Source of the DNA: Bifidobacterium breve
GTDB taxonomy: Bacteria; Actinomycetota; Actinomycetes; Nanopelagicales; Nanopelagicaceae
Reading direction: 5' to 3'
Length of the DNA: 64,000 nt
NCBI GenBank assembly: GCA_945883755.1
Contig: CAMCXX010000001.1
Coordinates: forward strand, 88,161 to 152,160
In this document: positions 45,275 to 57,243 of the stretch, one piece after another
Position numbering within the stretch: the stretch's first letter is position 1
How the letters are laid out: every line of letters begins with the position of its first letter
Made by a program: the position numbers and the translations under genes
Notes under the pieces: generated by a model
Databases searched by the model: none
What the model was told of the DNA's origin: nothing
What the model saw: only the letters and a program-made list of their open reading frames with translations

Positions 45275-45694
45275 ATGAGTGAGCAAAAACTTTGGCGCGG
45301 TGCAATCGTACCAGCGACATTAGTTGCGTCCCTATCACTAATCGTCGTAACTGTGCTAAATGGTAAATCTGGTTTTTTTGGTGGTGCTCTAGCTTCGATA
45401 ACAGTAATAATATTTTTTAGTATTCACCTATTGGTGGCGCGAATTTCTAGAGATTTAGACCCAATAGTCACCATGATGTTGGCGATGTTTTCTTATTTTG
45501 CCAAAGTAATTTTCATGGGAGTGTTCCTATTTCTGATCACGAAATTCACCGATCGCAGCACAGTTGACCGTACAAGTTTTGCAATATCTGCTCTTGTGAT
45601 TACGATGGCGTGGTTGGTAGCTGAAATAAGAAGCTTTACGAAGATTCGATTTCAGATGCCACTTCCAAAGGTAAATTCCGATAATAAGGAGTAA
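45275..45694 (+). CDS. atpI: AtpI-like (ATP synthase protein I) membrane protein
   Basis: This 139-residue protein has four hydrophobic segments (about 12-28, 32-52, 68-88, 98-115). It fits the UncI/AtpI family, which helps assemble the c-ring, by size, helix number and location before atpB. Sequence conservation in this family is low, so the name is partly positional. It ends 3 bases before the AtpZ-like gene. Confidence 0.7.
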   Translation: MSEQKLWRGAIVPATLVASLSLIVVTVLNGKSGFFGGALASITVIIFFSIHLLVARISRDLDPIVTMMLAMFSYFAKVIFMGVFLFLITKFTDRSTVDRTSFAISALVITMAWLVAEIRSFTKIRFQMPLPKVNSDNKE

Positions 45695-45697
45695 GCA

Positions 45698-45907
45698 ATG
45701 AACCGCGATAATTTAAACCACTCTAGAAATGAAGAGGGTGCGCTTTGGTCCATAGTTGGTTACTTACTTTCCGGGTTAATTATTTGGGGTGGAATTGGCT
45801 TCGGTGTAGATCGTTGGCTCGGAACTAATTACTTTCTCCTTGTGGGAATGTTGCTTGGTGCTGGAGCAGCCATCTACTTGGTATGGCTGCGCTTTGGTCG
45901 GGATTAA
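45698..45907 (+). CDS. AtpZ-like small membrane protein (ATPase_gene1 family)
   Basis: This 69-residue protein has two helices: VGYLLSGLIIWGGIGFGVDRWLG and FLLVGMLLGAGAAIYLVWLRFGRD. The GxGFGVDRWLGT...GMLLGAGAA pattern is typical of AtpZ, a partner of AtpI implicated in Fo assembly and ion handling. An AAGGAG ribosome-binding site precedes the ATG. It lies between atpI and atpB. Confidence 0.8.
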   Translation: MNRDNLNHSRNEEGALWSIVGYLLSGLIIWGGIGFGVDRWLGTNYFLLVGMLLGAGAAIYLVWLRFGRD

Positions 45908-46053
45908 TTAGTAAAACTCTCAATCTGGCCTTTAACCGCATGCTTGATTTAACTGAGAGGGGCATAAATCACATGCCAATAAATTTCACACAACCATCCC
46001 CTTACACATAAGGTTTACCCCGTCGGACCCCCCTTTATTTTCAGGAGTAAAAG

Positions 46054-46833
46054 TTGAGCGTGCTACTTTCAGGTGATGAGGGATTTAAACCACCAAGCAC
46101 GGCAGATTTTGATTTACCACCCGTTTTTCTTGATAACCCTTACACAACCAAACCAATCTTTCTAGTCTTTTTATCGGTGATACTGATTAGTGCATTTTTC
46201 ATCGCGGCTTCTCGTAAAGCCTTAATCATGCCAAACAAGCTCCAATTTGCCGGCGAATCTATTTACACTTTTGTGCGTAATGATTTAGCTCGAGATGTGA
46301 TTGGCCACGAGTTCATGCGCTTTGTGCCATATTTGTTTACTTTATTTACCTTTATTTTAACAAATAATATTTTTGGAATCGTTCCGTTACTGCAATTTCC
46401 GCCCATGTCACGGGTTTCATTTCCATACATTCTTGCCATTTTTACCTTTGTAATCTTCCATTATGTGGCAATTAAGCACAAAGGTATCTTGCCTTACTTG
46501 AAAGAGATCATGTTTATGCCAGGCGTGCCAAAGCCGGTTTATATATTACTTACCCCAATTGAACTTGCCACTTACTTTGTAGTTCGACCACTAACTCTTT
46601 CATTACGTTTATTTGCAAATATGTTTGCGGGTCACTTGTTGCTACTTGTTTTTATACTAGGTGGAGATCATCTATTAAAAGGTGTAATCGGCCTTAAATT
46701 ACTCTCCCCATTCGCTTTTGCCTTTGGAATTGGCCTAACCTTCTTTGAGTTTATGGTTCAATGCTTACAGGCATATATCTTTACGCTGCTAAGCGCCCTT
46801 TATATAGCGGGTGCATTAGCAGATGAGCACTAA
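46054..46833 (+). CDS. atpB: ATP synthase subunit a
   Basis: This 259-residue Fo subunit has five or six helices and carries the essential proton-channel Arg in RPLTLSLRLFANMFAGHLLLL. The C-terminal helix is FMVQCLQAYIFTLLSALYIAGALADEH. The start is TTG at 46054 with CAGGAG upstream, since no other start precedes the conserved region. It begins the atpBEFHAGDC operon. Confidence 0.96.
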   Translation: MSVLLSGDEGFKPPSTADFDLPPVFLDNPYTTKPIFLVFLSVILISAFFIAASRKALIMPNKLQFAGESIYTFVRNDLARDVIGHEFMRFVPYLFTLFTFILTNNIFGIVPLLQFPPMSRVSFPYILAIFTFVIFHYVAIKHKGILPYLKEIMFMPGVPKPVYILLTPIELATYFVVRPLTLSLRLFANMFAGHLLLLVFILGGDHLLKGVIGLKLLSPFAFAFGIGLTFFEFMVQCLQAYIFTLLSALYIAGALADEH

Positions 46834-46861
46834 CCGGTAATAAAAAGCAATAATACAAATC

Positions 46862-46883
46862 TATCTAGATAAAGATCTAGATA
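46862..46883 (+). promoter_or_regulatory. Hairpin between atpB and atpE
   Basis: TATCTAGAT (46862-46870) and ATCTAGATA (46875-46883) form a perfect 9-bp stem with an AAAG loop, 23 bases before the atpE ATG. A purine-rich ribosome-binding site (AGAAGGAAATG) follows. A similar CTAG-containing hairpin lies before atpA. It may set mRNA processing or stability to give high c-subunit output. Confidence 0.6.
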
Positions 46884-46905
46884 AAAAGAGAAAGAAGGAA
46901 ATGAA

Positions 46906-47109
46906 ATGGAAGGCACACTCAACCTGGTCGGTTATGGCCTATCTGCAATCGGACCCGCAATAGCAACTGGCATGATCTTCGCTGCTTACATAAGTGGTGT
47001 AGCACGTCAACCGGAAGCACGTTCAGTTTTGCAACCGATCGCATTCCTAGGCTTTGCCCTTGCAGAGGCGTTGGCATTGTTCGGACTAGTTCTAGCTTTC
47101 GTTCTCTAG
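46906..47109 (+). CDS. atpE: ATP synthase subunit c
   Basis: This 67-residue hairpin proteolipid of the Fo rotor has helix 1 [23 protein letters not shown], polar loop VARQPEA and helix 2 with the proton-carrying Glu54 in [12 protein letters not shown]. The usual sodium-binding residues are not evident, so it is taken as proton-coupled. AGAAGGAA is upstream. Confidence 0.97.
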   Translation: MEGTLNLVGYGLSAIGPAIATGMIFAAYISGVARQPEARSVLQPIAFLGFALAEALALFGLVLAFVL

Positions 47110-47128
47110 CAATTAACTCTTACTACTT

Positions 47129-47668
47129 ATGTCTATTAGAACGGTAAGTAACCTAGCAGCAGGCGAAGGAGCGAATCCTTTAATTCCGCATACCGCTGAA
47201 TTAATTGTTGGCACTATCGCCTTCACTCTGTTGTTCCTCTTACTTCGCTCCAAAGTGGTGCCAATGTTTGAAAAAGCATTTGCCGAACGAACCGATGCAA
47301 TTGCGGGCGGAATCGAACGTGCTGAAAAGGCGCAACAAGAGGCTGAGATTGCCCTGCAAAAATACACATCTCAGTTATCAGATGCCCAAGGTGAAGCGCA
47401 AAAAATTCGTGAAGATGCCAGAGTGCAAGGAGCTGCGATCATCGAAGATCTGCGGGCGAAAGCACAAGAAGAGGCCACTCGAATTACTGCAGCTGCATCT
47501 GCCAGTATTGAAGCAGAGCGCCAACAAGCAATTACCTCATTACGTAATGAGGTCGGCGCACTTGCAACAGAGCTCGCATCAAAGATTGTCGGAGAAGCCT
47601 TAGATGACCAGGTCCGTCAATCACGAATTGTTGATCGCTTTATTGCAGATCTGGAGAAGAGTAAGTAA
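47129..47668 (+). CDS. atpF: ATP synthase subunit b
   Basis: This 179-residue stator has one N-terminal membrane helix (LIVGTIAFTLLFLLL) followed by RSKVVPMFEKAFAERTDAIAGGIERAEKAQQEAE and a long Ala/Glu/Gln coiled coil. It ends in an alpha-helical delta-binding region. It lies between atpE and atpH (2-base gap). Confidence 0.95.
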   Translation: MSIRTVSNLAAGEGANPLIPHTAELIVGTIAFTLLFLLLRSKVVPMFEKAFAERTDAIAGGIERAEKAQQEAEIALQKYTSQLSDAQGEAQKIREDARVQGAAIIEDLRAKAQEEATRITAAASASIEAERQQAITSLRNEVGALATELASKIVGEALDDQVRQSRIVDRFIADLEKSK

Positions 47669-47670
47669 TT

Positions 47671-48498
47671 ATGAAAATTTTGGGTGGCACCAGCAGAGTA
47701 TCAGTGCTCTCGCTACGGGGTATGTTAGATGAAAAGGTTAAACCCCTTTCATCTGATGATGCTGCCCAATTTTCCAATGATCTATTTACAATTCTTACAG
47801 TTTTAAGTACCTCAGTTGGAGTCCGTCGCGCATTGACTGATAATGCAAGAGATGTCGCGGCTAAAGCTGAGCTAATTTCAAATCTATTTGCTGGAAAGAT
47901 TGGCTCTGCTGCGCAATCTCTTTTGGCAAGCGCTGCCGGGATGCGCTGGTCCTCACCATCTGAGTTAGCTGATGCAATAGAGCAATTTGCAGTTGAGGCA
48001 CAAGCGGTTGCGGCCGACAAAAATAATGAGATTACAAAGCTTGAGGATCAATTATTTGATTTCGCTCGAGTTTTAACTGCTAACCCTGAATTACGTCAAG
48101 CACTAAATACATCGGCAGATTCAGATGAGGGCAAGGTTGTACTTCTTGAATCAATTATTAAAGGAAAGTACGCAAACTCAACTATCAATTTATTACGCCG
48201 AATTACTGTACTGCGCAGAGGGCGAAATATTGACGCCACCTTGGCCGCGTACTCACATTATGTATCGGTACGTAAAGATCGCATGGTGGCCCATATTCGC
48301 ACAGCGGTTGGATTGACCTCTGCTCAACAGGAGAAGTTAAGTGCAGCTCTTGCGAAAGAGGTTGGAAAAGCGGTCCAGATAAATATTGAGGTTGATCCTA
48401 AGGTTTTAGGTGGCATTTCGATTCGCTACGGCGATGAGATTATCGATGGCACTGTAATTAATCGTTTAACAGAGGCGAGCAGAGCGCTCGTAAGCTAA
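47671..48498 (+). CDS. atpH: ATP synthase subunit delta
   Basis: This 275-residue subunit is the actinobacterial long type, with an N-terminal extension of about 90 residues before the usual OSCP fold. The C-terminal signature is VDPKVLGGISIRYGDEIIDGTVINRL. It joins F1 to the b stator. It is the member of the operon followed by a hairpin in the 59-base gap before atpA. Confidence 0.94.
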   Translation: MKILGGTSRVSVLSLRGMLDEKVKPLSSDDAAQFSNDLFTILTVLSTSVGVRRALTDNARDVAAKAELISNLFAGKIGSAAQSLLASAAGMRWSSPSELADAIEQFAVEAQAVAADKNNEITKLEDQLFDFARVLTANPELRQALNTSADSDEGKVVLLESIIKGKYANSTINLLRRITVLRRGRNIDATLAAYSHYVSVRKDRMVAHIRTAVGLTSAQQEKLSAALAKEVGKAVQINIEVDPKVLGGISIRYGDEIIDGTVINRLTEASRALVS

Positions 48499-48507
48499 AA
48501 CAAAGAA

Positions 48508-48534
48508 TTAACTAGAACGAAAAGTTCTAGTTAA
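48508..48534 (+). promoter_or_regulatory. Hairpin between atpH and atpA
   Basis: TTAACTAGAAC and GTTCTAGTTAA form a perfect 11-bp stem with a GAAAA loop, 23 bases before the atpA ATG. No T-run follows, so it is not a terminator. It could be a processing or stability element inside the operon mRNA. Confidence 0.65.
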
Positions 48535-48557
48535 ATAAAGAGAGAGAAGAGAAGAAG

Positions 48558-50195
48558 ATGGCTGAAGTTACTATCCGTCCGGATGAGATCCGCGATGCAC
48601 TGGCAAAGCATGTGGCTGCCTATAAACCAGGCGCTGCAGTTAAAGATGAGATTGGAACAGTAACTCAGGCAGGTGATGGCATCGCTCGAATCGAAGGTCT
48701 GCCATCAACTATGACCAATGAATTATTAAAGTTTGAAAATGGCACACTAGGACTTGCGCTGAACTTAGATGTTCGCGAAATTGGTGTGGTTATTTTGGGT
48801 GAGTTCACCGGCATTGAAGAGGGAACAACTGTTCGTCGTACTGGAGAAATTCTCTCTGTTCCAGTTGGCGATGGTTTCCTTGGTCGTGTTGTTGATGCAC
48901 TAGGTCGGCCAATCGATGGCAAGGGCGAGATTAAAGCTGAAACAACTCGTGCGCTTGAAGTTCAGGCACCATCTGTTGTACAACGTCAACCAGTTAAAGA
49001 GCCAATGCAAACTGGAATTAAAGCGATTGACTCAATGACTGCGATTGGTCGCGGACAGCGCCAATTGATCATTGGTGATCGTCAAACTGGAAAAACTGCA
49101 ATTGCAATTGACACCATCATTAACCAGTTAGAAAACTGGAAAACTGGTGATCCAAAGAAGCAGGTTAAATGTATTTATGTTGCAATTGGGCAAAAAGGTT
49201 CAACAATTGCATCTGTTAAGGGATCACTAGAAGCTGCTGGCGCAATGGAGTACACAACTATTGTGGCTGCTCCGGCATCTGATCCAGCTGGCTTTAAATA
49301 CCTAGCTCCTTACACCGGCTCTGCAATTGGTCAGCACTGGATGTACAACGGACAACATGTATTAATTATTTTTGATGATCTCTCAAAGCAGGCTGAGGCT
49401 TATCGTTCAGTATCGCTATTACTAAGGCGCCCACCGGGTCGCGAGGCTTACCCAGGCGATGTGTTTTATTTACACTCCCGTTTGCTAGAGCGTTGTGCCA
49501 AGTTATCTGATGAGTTAGGTGGCGGTTCAATGACTGGCCTACCAATCATTGAAACAAAGGGTAATGACGTATCTGCATTTATTCCGACTAACGTAATTTC
49601 CATTACCGATGGTCAGTGTTTCTTAGAGACAGATCTATTTAACGCAGGTGTTCGTCCAGCGATCAACGTAGGTATTTCAGTATCTCGTGTTGGTGGATCT
49701 GCTCAAACTAAGGCGATGAAAAAGATTGCTGGTCGTTTGCGTCTTGATCTTGCACAGTTCCGTGAGCTAGAAGCATTCGCAGCTTTTGGTTCAGATCTAG
49801 ATGCTGCTTCAAAGGCACAGCTAGAGCGTGGTGCACGAATGGTTGAGTTATTAAAGCAAGGTCAGTACTCACCATTCTCAGTAGAGCGCCAAGTAGCCTC
49901 AATCTGGGCAGGAACAACTGGCAAGATGGATTCAATTCCAGTTCCAGATATCCGCCGCTTTGAAGGTGAGTTCTTAGATTTCATTGCACGTGAGCGCAAG
50001 GGAATCAATGATGCGATCTCAGCAACTCGCGAGCTAAGTGATGACACTGTTGCAGCTCTTGAAGAGGCGATCACTACCTTCAAAGCACAGTTCAAACCAT
50101 CGGTTGCACCAGTTGTAAATGAGAAAAAAGCTGATGCATTAACTGATTTGGATAATGAGCAAATAACCCGTCAAGTTCCATCGGTTAAAAGATAA
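48558..50195 (+). CDS. atpA: ATP synthase subunit alpha
   Basis: This 545-residue non-catalytic nucleotide-binding F1 subunit has Walker [14 protein letters not shown] and [13 protein letters not shown] at the start. The later region carries [27 protein letters not shown] and the arginine-containing [19 protein letters not shown]. It is canonical in length for actinobacteria. Confidence 0.98.
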   Translation: MAEVTIRPDEIRDALAKHVAAYKPGAAVKDEIGTVTQAGDGIARIEGLPSTMTNELLKFENGTLGLALNLDVREIGVVILGEFTGIEEGTTVRRTGEILSVPVGDGFLGRVVDALGRPIDGKGEIKAETTRALEVQAPSVVQRQPVKEPMQTGIKAIDSMTAIGRGQRQLIIGDRQTGKTAIAIDTIINQLENWKTGDPKKQVKCIYVAIGQKGSTIASVKGSLEAAGAMEYTTIVAAPASDPAGFKYLAPYTGSAIGQHWMYNGQHVLIIFDDLSKQAEAYRSVSLLLRRPPGREAYPGDVFYLHSRLLERCAKLSDELGGGSMTGLPIIETKGNDVSAFIPTNVISITDGQCFLETDLFNAGVRPAINVGISVSRVGGSAQTKAMKKIAGRLRLDLAQFRELEAFAAFGSDLDAASKAQLERGARMVELLKQGQYSPFSVERQVASIWAGTTGKMDSIPVPDIRRFEGEFLDFIARERKGINDAISATRELSDDTVAALEEAITTFKAQFKPSVAPVVNEKKADALTDLDNEQITRQVPSVKR

Positions 50196-50219
50196 ATAGA
50201 GAGATAAGAGAGTAAGCAA

Positions 50220-52549
<2,330 letters not shown>

Positions 52550-52565
52550 GTAGGACGGACAGTAA

Positions 52566-52820
52566 ATGGCCATGTTAAGAGTTGAGGTAGTTACCCCGGA
52601 GAAGCGGGTGTGGTCTGGTGAGGCGAAGATGGTATCTGCGCGAACACTAGAGGGAGATCTGGGCGTTCTTCCGGACCACGCACCACTTCTTGGGGTACTT
52701 GCCGATGGCACCGTTTCCATTAAAGCTGCTGACGGCTCAACCAATGATTTTGTAATTCATGGCGGCTTTATATCAGTTGCAAATAATCGAGTCTCTATTT
52801 TGGGTGAGAGCGCTAATTAA
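52566..52820 (+). CDS. atpC: ATP synthase subunit epsilon, truncated to the beta-sandwich domain
   Basis: This 84-residue subunit contains the N-terminal sandwich only: RVEVVTPEKRVWSGEAKMVSARTLEGDLGVLPDHAPLL to HGGFISVANNRVSILGES. The usual C-terminal two-helix domain of about 45 residues, which blocks ATP hydrolysis by F1, is not encoded. The frame closes with TAA and only 30 bases separate it from the convergent glpX, so it is not a hidden frameshift. It should still couple gamma to the c-ring. Confidence 0.95.
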   Translation: MAMLRVEVVTPEKRVWSGEAKMVSARTLEGDLGVLPDHAPLLGVLADGTVSIKAADGSTNDFVIHGGFISVANNRVSILGESAN

Positions 52821-52850
52821 TTTTATTTATTAAAACCTGTAATTGAAAGC

Positions 52851-53807
52851 TTAATTAAATCGATGCTCAGTCTCAATAATTCGAACAGTTTTTGATCTTC
52901 CTCTAATAACTAATGAGTGGCTGACTGCACCAAATGCGGTATGTCTGACACCCTTTAATAACTCGCCATCGGTAATTCCCGTTGCAGAAAAGAAGACATC
53001 ATCAGATGAAACTAAATCATTTGTGGTGTAAACCTTAGATAGGTCATAACCAGCATTTTTAGCAGATTCGCGCTCGCCATCACTGCGCGGATGCAGTTGG
53101 CCTTGAATGACACCACCGAGTGCTCGCATAGCTGCTGCCGTTACAACTCCTTCTGGGGTGCCACCGATTCCCATCAAGATATCAATTCCAGTATTTGGTC
53201 TAGCAGTTTCAATTGCTGCTGCCACATCACCATCTCTAATCAATCTAATTCGAGCGCCAGCTGCTCGTAACTCTTTTAACAAATCATCATGGCGGGGACG
53301 ATCTAACACAATCACAGTTATATCGCTGACATCTACACCCTTTGCCTTTGCTACCCGACGAACATTTTCACCAGCTGGTGCGGTGATATCAATAACTGAT
53401 GCCGCCTCTGGGCCAGTAACAATTTTGTTCATGTAGTAAACATCCTTTGGATCAAACATTGAGCCACGAGGAGCAAGTGCAATCACACTTACTGCACCAT
53501 TTAAACCAGCGGATGTAAGAGTGGTGCCATCAATTGGATCAACCGCTACATCACACTCTGGCCCATTACCATTTCCAACCGCTTCGCCATTGTGCAACAT
53601 TGGGGCATTATCTTTTTCACCCTCTCCAATCACAATTACACCCTGCATATCAACGGTATTTATCATCTTGCGCATCGCAGCAACCGCTGCGCCATCAGCG
53701 GCATCCTTATCACCGCGACCTACCCAAGCAGATGCAGCAACAGCTGCTGTTTCAGTTACTCGAACTAATTCAAGCGCAAGGTTTCGATCTGGATGGCTGT
53801 GCTCCAT
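52851..53807 (-). CDS. glpX: Class II fructose-1,6-bisphosphatase (GlpX)
   Basis: This gluconeogenic phosphatase is about 318 residues long from the ATG at 53807 (4 bases after the murA stop). The ORF track runs on to 53834 inside murA, where an alternative ATG at 53828 also exists. Motifs are [40 protein letters not shown] (metal binding), [11 protein letters not shown] and [14 protein letters not shown]. It is the only FBPase type in most actinobacteria. It is cotranscribed with murA and convergent with atpC. Confidence 0.95.
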   Translation of the reverse strand: MEHSHPDRNLALELVRVTETAAVAASAWVGRGDKDAADGAAVAAMRKMINTVDMQGVIVIGEGEKDNAPMLHNGEAVGNGNGPECDVAVDPIDGTTLTSAGLNGAVSVIALAPRGSMFDPKDVYYMNKIVTGPEAASVIDITAPAGENVRRVAKAKGVDVSDITVIVLDRPRHDDLLKELRAAGARIRLIRDGDVAAAIETARPNTGIDILMGIGGTPEGVVTAAAMRALGGVIQGQLHPRSDGERESAKNAGYDLSKVYTTNDLVSSDDVFFSATGITDGELLKGVRHTAFGAVSHSLVIRGRSKTVRIIETEHRFN

Positions 53808-53811
53808 ACCG

Positions 53812-55068
53812 TTAGATTCTTGTGACATCAGCACCTAATTGAGTTAACTGCTTTGCAAAATCAGGGTAGCCACGATCAATATGAAATCCATCCTCAATTA
53901 TGGTCTCACCATCACTGACGAGCGCGGCTAAAACCAAGCCAGCACCTGCTCGAATATCGGTTGCTGCAACTGGTGCGGCCGACAACTGTTCAATTCCAGT
54001 AATCGCTGCGTGATGGCCATCTACTGAAATCTTCGCGCCTAATCTAAGCAGCTCATTAACAAACATAAATCTACCTTCAAAGACATTTTCTGTAACCAAT
54101 GAGGTGCCATCTGCAATTGCATTTAAGGTAATAACCATCGGTTGTAAATCTGTTGGAAATCCAGGATAGGGAAGTGTGGCTACATCAACTGATGATGGTC
54201 GCCGATCCATCTTTACTCGAAAACCACCTTTAGTTGTCGTAACTACCGCACCAGCTGCAACTAACTTATCAAGCGGTAGCTCTAGATGATCTGCTCTGCC
54301 ATTCTCAATTGTTATGTCACCCCGTGTCATGGCAGCTGCAAATGCCCAGGTACCGGCCACTATTCGATCTGGCAAAGTGGCATGTGTTGCTGGCTTTAAA
54401 TTAGCAACACCAGTTATTTCGATGGTGTGAGAGCCCAATCCAGAAATCTTTGCTCCCATGGCAATTAAAAACTCACCAAGATCGACTACATCTGGTTCAC
54501 GCGCAGCGTTATCAATAACAGTTACACCCTTTGCCAAGGTAGCAGCGGTCATTATGTTTTCAGTTGCACCGACACTTGGGAAATCTAAGGTAATTGCCGC
54601 GCCAGTTAATCCATTTGGCGCCTCTGCAATTACATAACCATGCTCTGAGTGAACTTGGGCGCCCATCTGAGTCAAGCCATCAATATGAAAATCTAACCCA
54701 CGAGATCCAATTGCATCACCACCTGGCAGAGCTACCTCTGCTTTTTTAACTCTGGTTAGTAGTGGGCCTAAAACATTTATTGATGCCCGTAACTTTCTTA
54801 CTAAATCATAATCAGCTCGATATGTAATTTGTTCTGGCACATCAATACTCACCTGTGATTGCGCCATATCAATTTTAACAGTGCACCCAAGACGAGTTAA
54901 TAACTCTGCCATGTATTCAACATCTGCAATGTTGGGCAGGTTTGTGATCGTGCTTTTTCCTGGCGCAAGCAGTGTGGCCGCCATCAATTTCAGAGCGGAG
55001 TTTTTCGCACCCGCGACTTTTACAACTCCAGAAAGTCGGGCACCGCCAACTACCCGAAATCGTTCCAT
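53812..55068 (-). CDS. murA: UDP-N-acetylglucosamine 1-carboxyvinyltransferase, Asp variant
   Basis: This 418-residue enzyme performs the first committed step of peptidoglycan synthesis, transferring enolpyruvate from PEP. It has the N-terminal [18 protein letters not shown] and [25 protein letters not shown]. The catalytic loop reads [13 protein letters not shown], with Asp118 where most MurA have Cys. Mycobacterium MurA has the same Asp, and it is known to make the enzyme insensitive to fosfomycin. It is followed by glpX. Confidence 0.96.
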   Translation of the reverse strand: MERFRVVGGARLSGVVKVAGAKNSALKLMAATLLAPGKSTITNLPNIADVEYMAELLTRLGCTVKIDMAQSQVSIDVPEQITYRADYDLVRKLRASINVLGPLLTRVKKAEVALPGGDAIGSRGLDFHIDGLTQMGAQVHSEHGYVIAEAPNGLTGAAITLDFPSVGATENIMTAATLAKGVTVIDNAAREPDVVDLGEFLIAMGAKISGLGSHTIEITGVANLKPATHATLPDRIVAGTWAFAAAMTRGDITIENGRADHLELPLDKLVAAGAVVTTTKGGFRVKMDRRPSSVDVATLPYPGFPTDLQPMVITLNAIADGTSLVTENVFEGRFMFVNELLRLGAKISVDGHHAAITGIEQLSAAPVAATDIRAGAGLVLAALVSDGETIIEDGFHIDRGYPDFAKQLTQLGADVTRI

Positions 55069-55117
55069 AAGACTTATTGTAATTGCCCAACCAGTAATGC
55101 TGGACTAAGGTGCGGTT

Positions 55118-55693
55118 ATGGTTAATTTAACTCGGATTTATACAAAAACTGGCGATGATGGCACTACCTCTCTAGGGGATATGAGCCGAACCTCGAAAAA
55201 TGATCCTCGTCTTGAAGCGTATGCAACTGTTGATGAAGCAAACTCCTCCATCGGTGTAGTTCTAGCACTAGGTCAATTAGCTGATGCCGAAATCATTAAA
55301 TTATTAGTAAGAATTCAAAATGATATGTTTGATGTTGGCGCCGATCTTTGTACTCCAGTAGTTGATAAGCCAGAGCATGAGCCATTGCGAGTTCTAGAGT
55401 CGCAAGTTGAGTTTATCGAGGCACAAATCGATAAGTACAACGCTGAACTAAAACCACTTAAATCATTTGTACTTCCATCAGGAACACCAGCAGCTGCCTT
55501 ATTGCATGTTGCTCGGACAGTTACCAGACGTGCAGAGCGAACAACTTGGCATGCAATTCATAGCTTTGGTGGCGGAGTAAATCCATTATCTGCTAAGTAT
55601 TTAAATCGCTTATCAGATCTACTCTTTGTATTAGCCCGTTATGTAAATAAGGGTGTGGGCGATGAGTTATGGGTTCCAGGAGCTAATCGCTAA
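55118..55693 (+). CDS. ATP:cob(I)alamin adenosyltransferase (PduO type)
   Basis: This 191-residue enzyme makes adenosylcobalamin from ATP and cob(I)alamin. Motifs are RIYTKTGDDGTTSLGDMSRTSKNDPRLEAYATVDEANS at the ATP site and FVLPSGTPAAALLHVARTVTRRAERTTW in the C-terminal helices. It occurs without other B12 genes, so the cell probably salvages corrinoids. It is divergent from murA and ends at the stop codon of the next minus-strand gene. Confidence 0.95.
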   Translation: MVNLTRIYTKTGDDGTTSLGDMSRTSKNDPRLEAYATVDEANSSIGVVLALGQLADAEIIKLLVRIQNDMFDVGADLCTPVVDKPEHEPLRVLESQVEFIEAQIDKYNAELKPLKSFVLPSGTPAAALLHVARTVTRRAERTTWHAIHSFGGGVNPLSAKYLNRLSDLLFVLARYVNKGVGDELWVPGANR

Positions 55694-56476
55694 CTAGCGA
55701 ATAGGTAGGTAAATATTGCTCGGCAATTTTTCATCTGTTGCTGACTTATGACAGATTGCAGATATATTTCCAACTGCAATTCCTGGTCGAAGCACAGGAG
55801 CACCAACTACTCCAGTTGCCGGATCAAGCGAACCTGGCGTGTACAAAGCCTCATCGCTAATTAATAAAATATTTGCATATGTTTTTGGTTTGAGCAGGCC
55901 ATAAGTTGTTCTTAATGTTCCCAATAAAATTCGCTTTTTTGGATCATTAGGATCTGGCGCCATTACCGTTGATTTAATCTCCCACCATTGACAGGCGAAC
56001 TCTGCGGCAACAATTACAGCCCCACAGGCATTTAGCTCACAATTTTGTACATCTGTTGCTAGACCACTCTTTGCTGAGATCAAACCAATAATCTCTTTAC
56101 CAGTAGGAATCTTTGCGTAAACACCCTTATTCTCCGTGAATTTAACTGGCGGCCAAACTGGTGATGGGGATGGAATTGGAGTTGCTGTCTTTTTCACAAC
56201 CTTTTTCTTCTTCTTTACAACCGGCTTCTTTGTTGTAACAGCTTTCTTAGTTGTAACCGCTTTCTTAGTTGTAACAGCCTTTTTAGTTGGAGTGGCTTTG
56301 GCGGTGGGCTTTGCAGTTGCTTTAGATGTTGCCTTAGCCGTTGGTTTAGCGGTTGGTTTAGCCGTTGCCTTACTGGTTGGCGTAGCTGCCTGAACCGCAG
56401 AGATTGAAAAACTCATCGCAACTGAGATAGCTAGAAGAGTCGCAATTGCCTTCTTTAATCTCACTCTTCGCTCCAT
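55694..56476 (-). CDS. Secreted protein with Lys/Thr/Pro/Ala repeat linker, unknown function
   Basis: This 260-residue protein has a signal peptide (about 1-30, RLKKAIATLLAISVAMSFSISAVQA). A very basic repeat region at about 31-100 (KPTAKPTAKATSKATAK, KKAVTTKK three times, KKKKKVVKK) is followed by a Pro-rich hinge. The globular part at about 115-260 has four Cys (QNCELNACGAV, FACQWW, AICHKS) and no family I can name. The start overlaps the ABC-2 permease gene by 16 bases, so it is cotranscribed with the exporter. The basic linker may bind anionic wall polymers (inference). Confidence 0.7.
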   Translation of the reverse strand: MERRVRLKKAIATLLAISVAMSFSISAVQAATPTSKATAKPTAKPTAKATSKATAKPTAKATPTKKAVTTKKAVTTKKAVTTKKPVVKKKKKVVKKTATPIPSPSPVWPPVKFTENKGVYAKIPTGKEIIGLISAKSGLATDVQNCELNACGAVIVAAEFACQWWEIKSTVMAPDPNDPKKRILLGTLRTTYGLLKPKTYANILLISDEALYTPGSLDPATGVVGAPVLRPGIAVGNISAICHKSATDEKLPSNIYLPIR

Positions 56477-57243
56477 TTAAAGGTTTTAATTGAGAAAATA
56501 AGTCCAATAATTAACCATAAAGTTAAAATAATTGCAGTTCGGCCAAGCTCCCAATTGCCCGCTACCTCTTGCGTAGCAAATGATTCAGGTAAAAATACAG
56601 ATCTCATGCCTTGGGTGAGCCATTTCAGTGGGAAGAGTGCGGCAAATTGTTGCATCCAAACTGGCAGTTCACTAAAGACAAAGAAGACGCCACTGAAAAA
56701 TTGCAAAATAATTACTATTGGCGAAACAATCGCCGAAGCACCGCGGCCACTCTTTGGCACTACAGAGAAGGCGATACCTAAAACAGTAGAACATGCACTT
56801 CCTAAGAGAATCAACCAGGTAAAGGTGATCCACTTTCCTGATGTGGTTGGTATATCTAAACCAAAAAATGCTGCACCAAAACCTAAAAGCAGTGCGGTTT
56901 GTAAAATCATCAAGATAGTTACTAAGTAAGCCTTACCAATGAAGTATGCCGATACTGAGATTGGTCGACCACGTAAACGTTTTAAGGTGCCAAACTCACG
57001 CTCCATTGGGATGGTTATCGCAAGTTGTTGAAAACCGGTATTAACTAAACCTGATGCAATCATGCCGGCCACAAAGTATTGGCTAAAGGTTACGCCGGGA
57101 GCGATAGTATTTTGAAATACTGAACCAAAGATAAAAAGCAGGATCACGGGGAACAGTAAGGTAAAGACAACTGACTCTCGTCCGCGCATAAATACCTTAA
57201 CCTCCATACGCCCGCGCAGTAAACCTAACTTCAAAGTTTTCAT
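56461..57243 (-). CDS. ABC-2 type exporter permease
   Basis: This 260-residue permease has six hydrophobic segments and the ABC-2 signature region: ESVVFTLLFPVILLFIFGSVFQ, FVAGMIASGLVN, MEREFGTLKRLRGRPISVSAYFIGKA. It overlaps the ATPase gene by 4 bases. It is of the DrrB/YadH kind, exporting drugs or lipids/polysaccharides, but the substrate is unknown. Confidence 0.92.
   Translation of the reverse strand: MKTLKLGLLRGRMEVKVFMRGRESVVFTLLFPVILLFIFGSVFQNTIAPGVTFSQYFVAGMIASGLVNTGFQQLAITIPMEREFGTLKRLRGRPISVSAYFIGKAYLVTILMILQTALLLGFGAAFFGLDIPTTSGKWITFTWLILLGSACSTVLGIAFSVVPKSGRGASAIVSPIVIILQFFSGVFFVFSELPVWMQQFAALFPLKWLTQGMRSVFLPESFATQEVAGNWELGRTAIILTLWLIIGLIFSIKTFKWSEE

Noticed and set aside
56136-56393. 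85-residue plus-strand ORF with Phe/Val repeats
   Set aside because: It is an antisense shadow of the Lys/Thr repeat region of the secreted protein.
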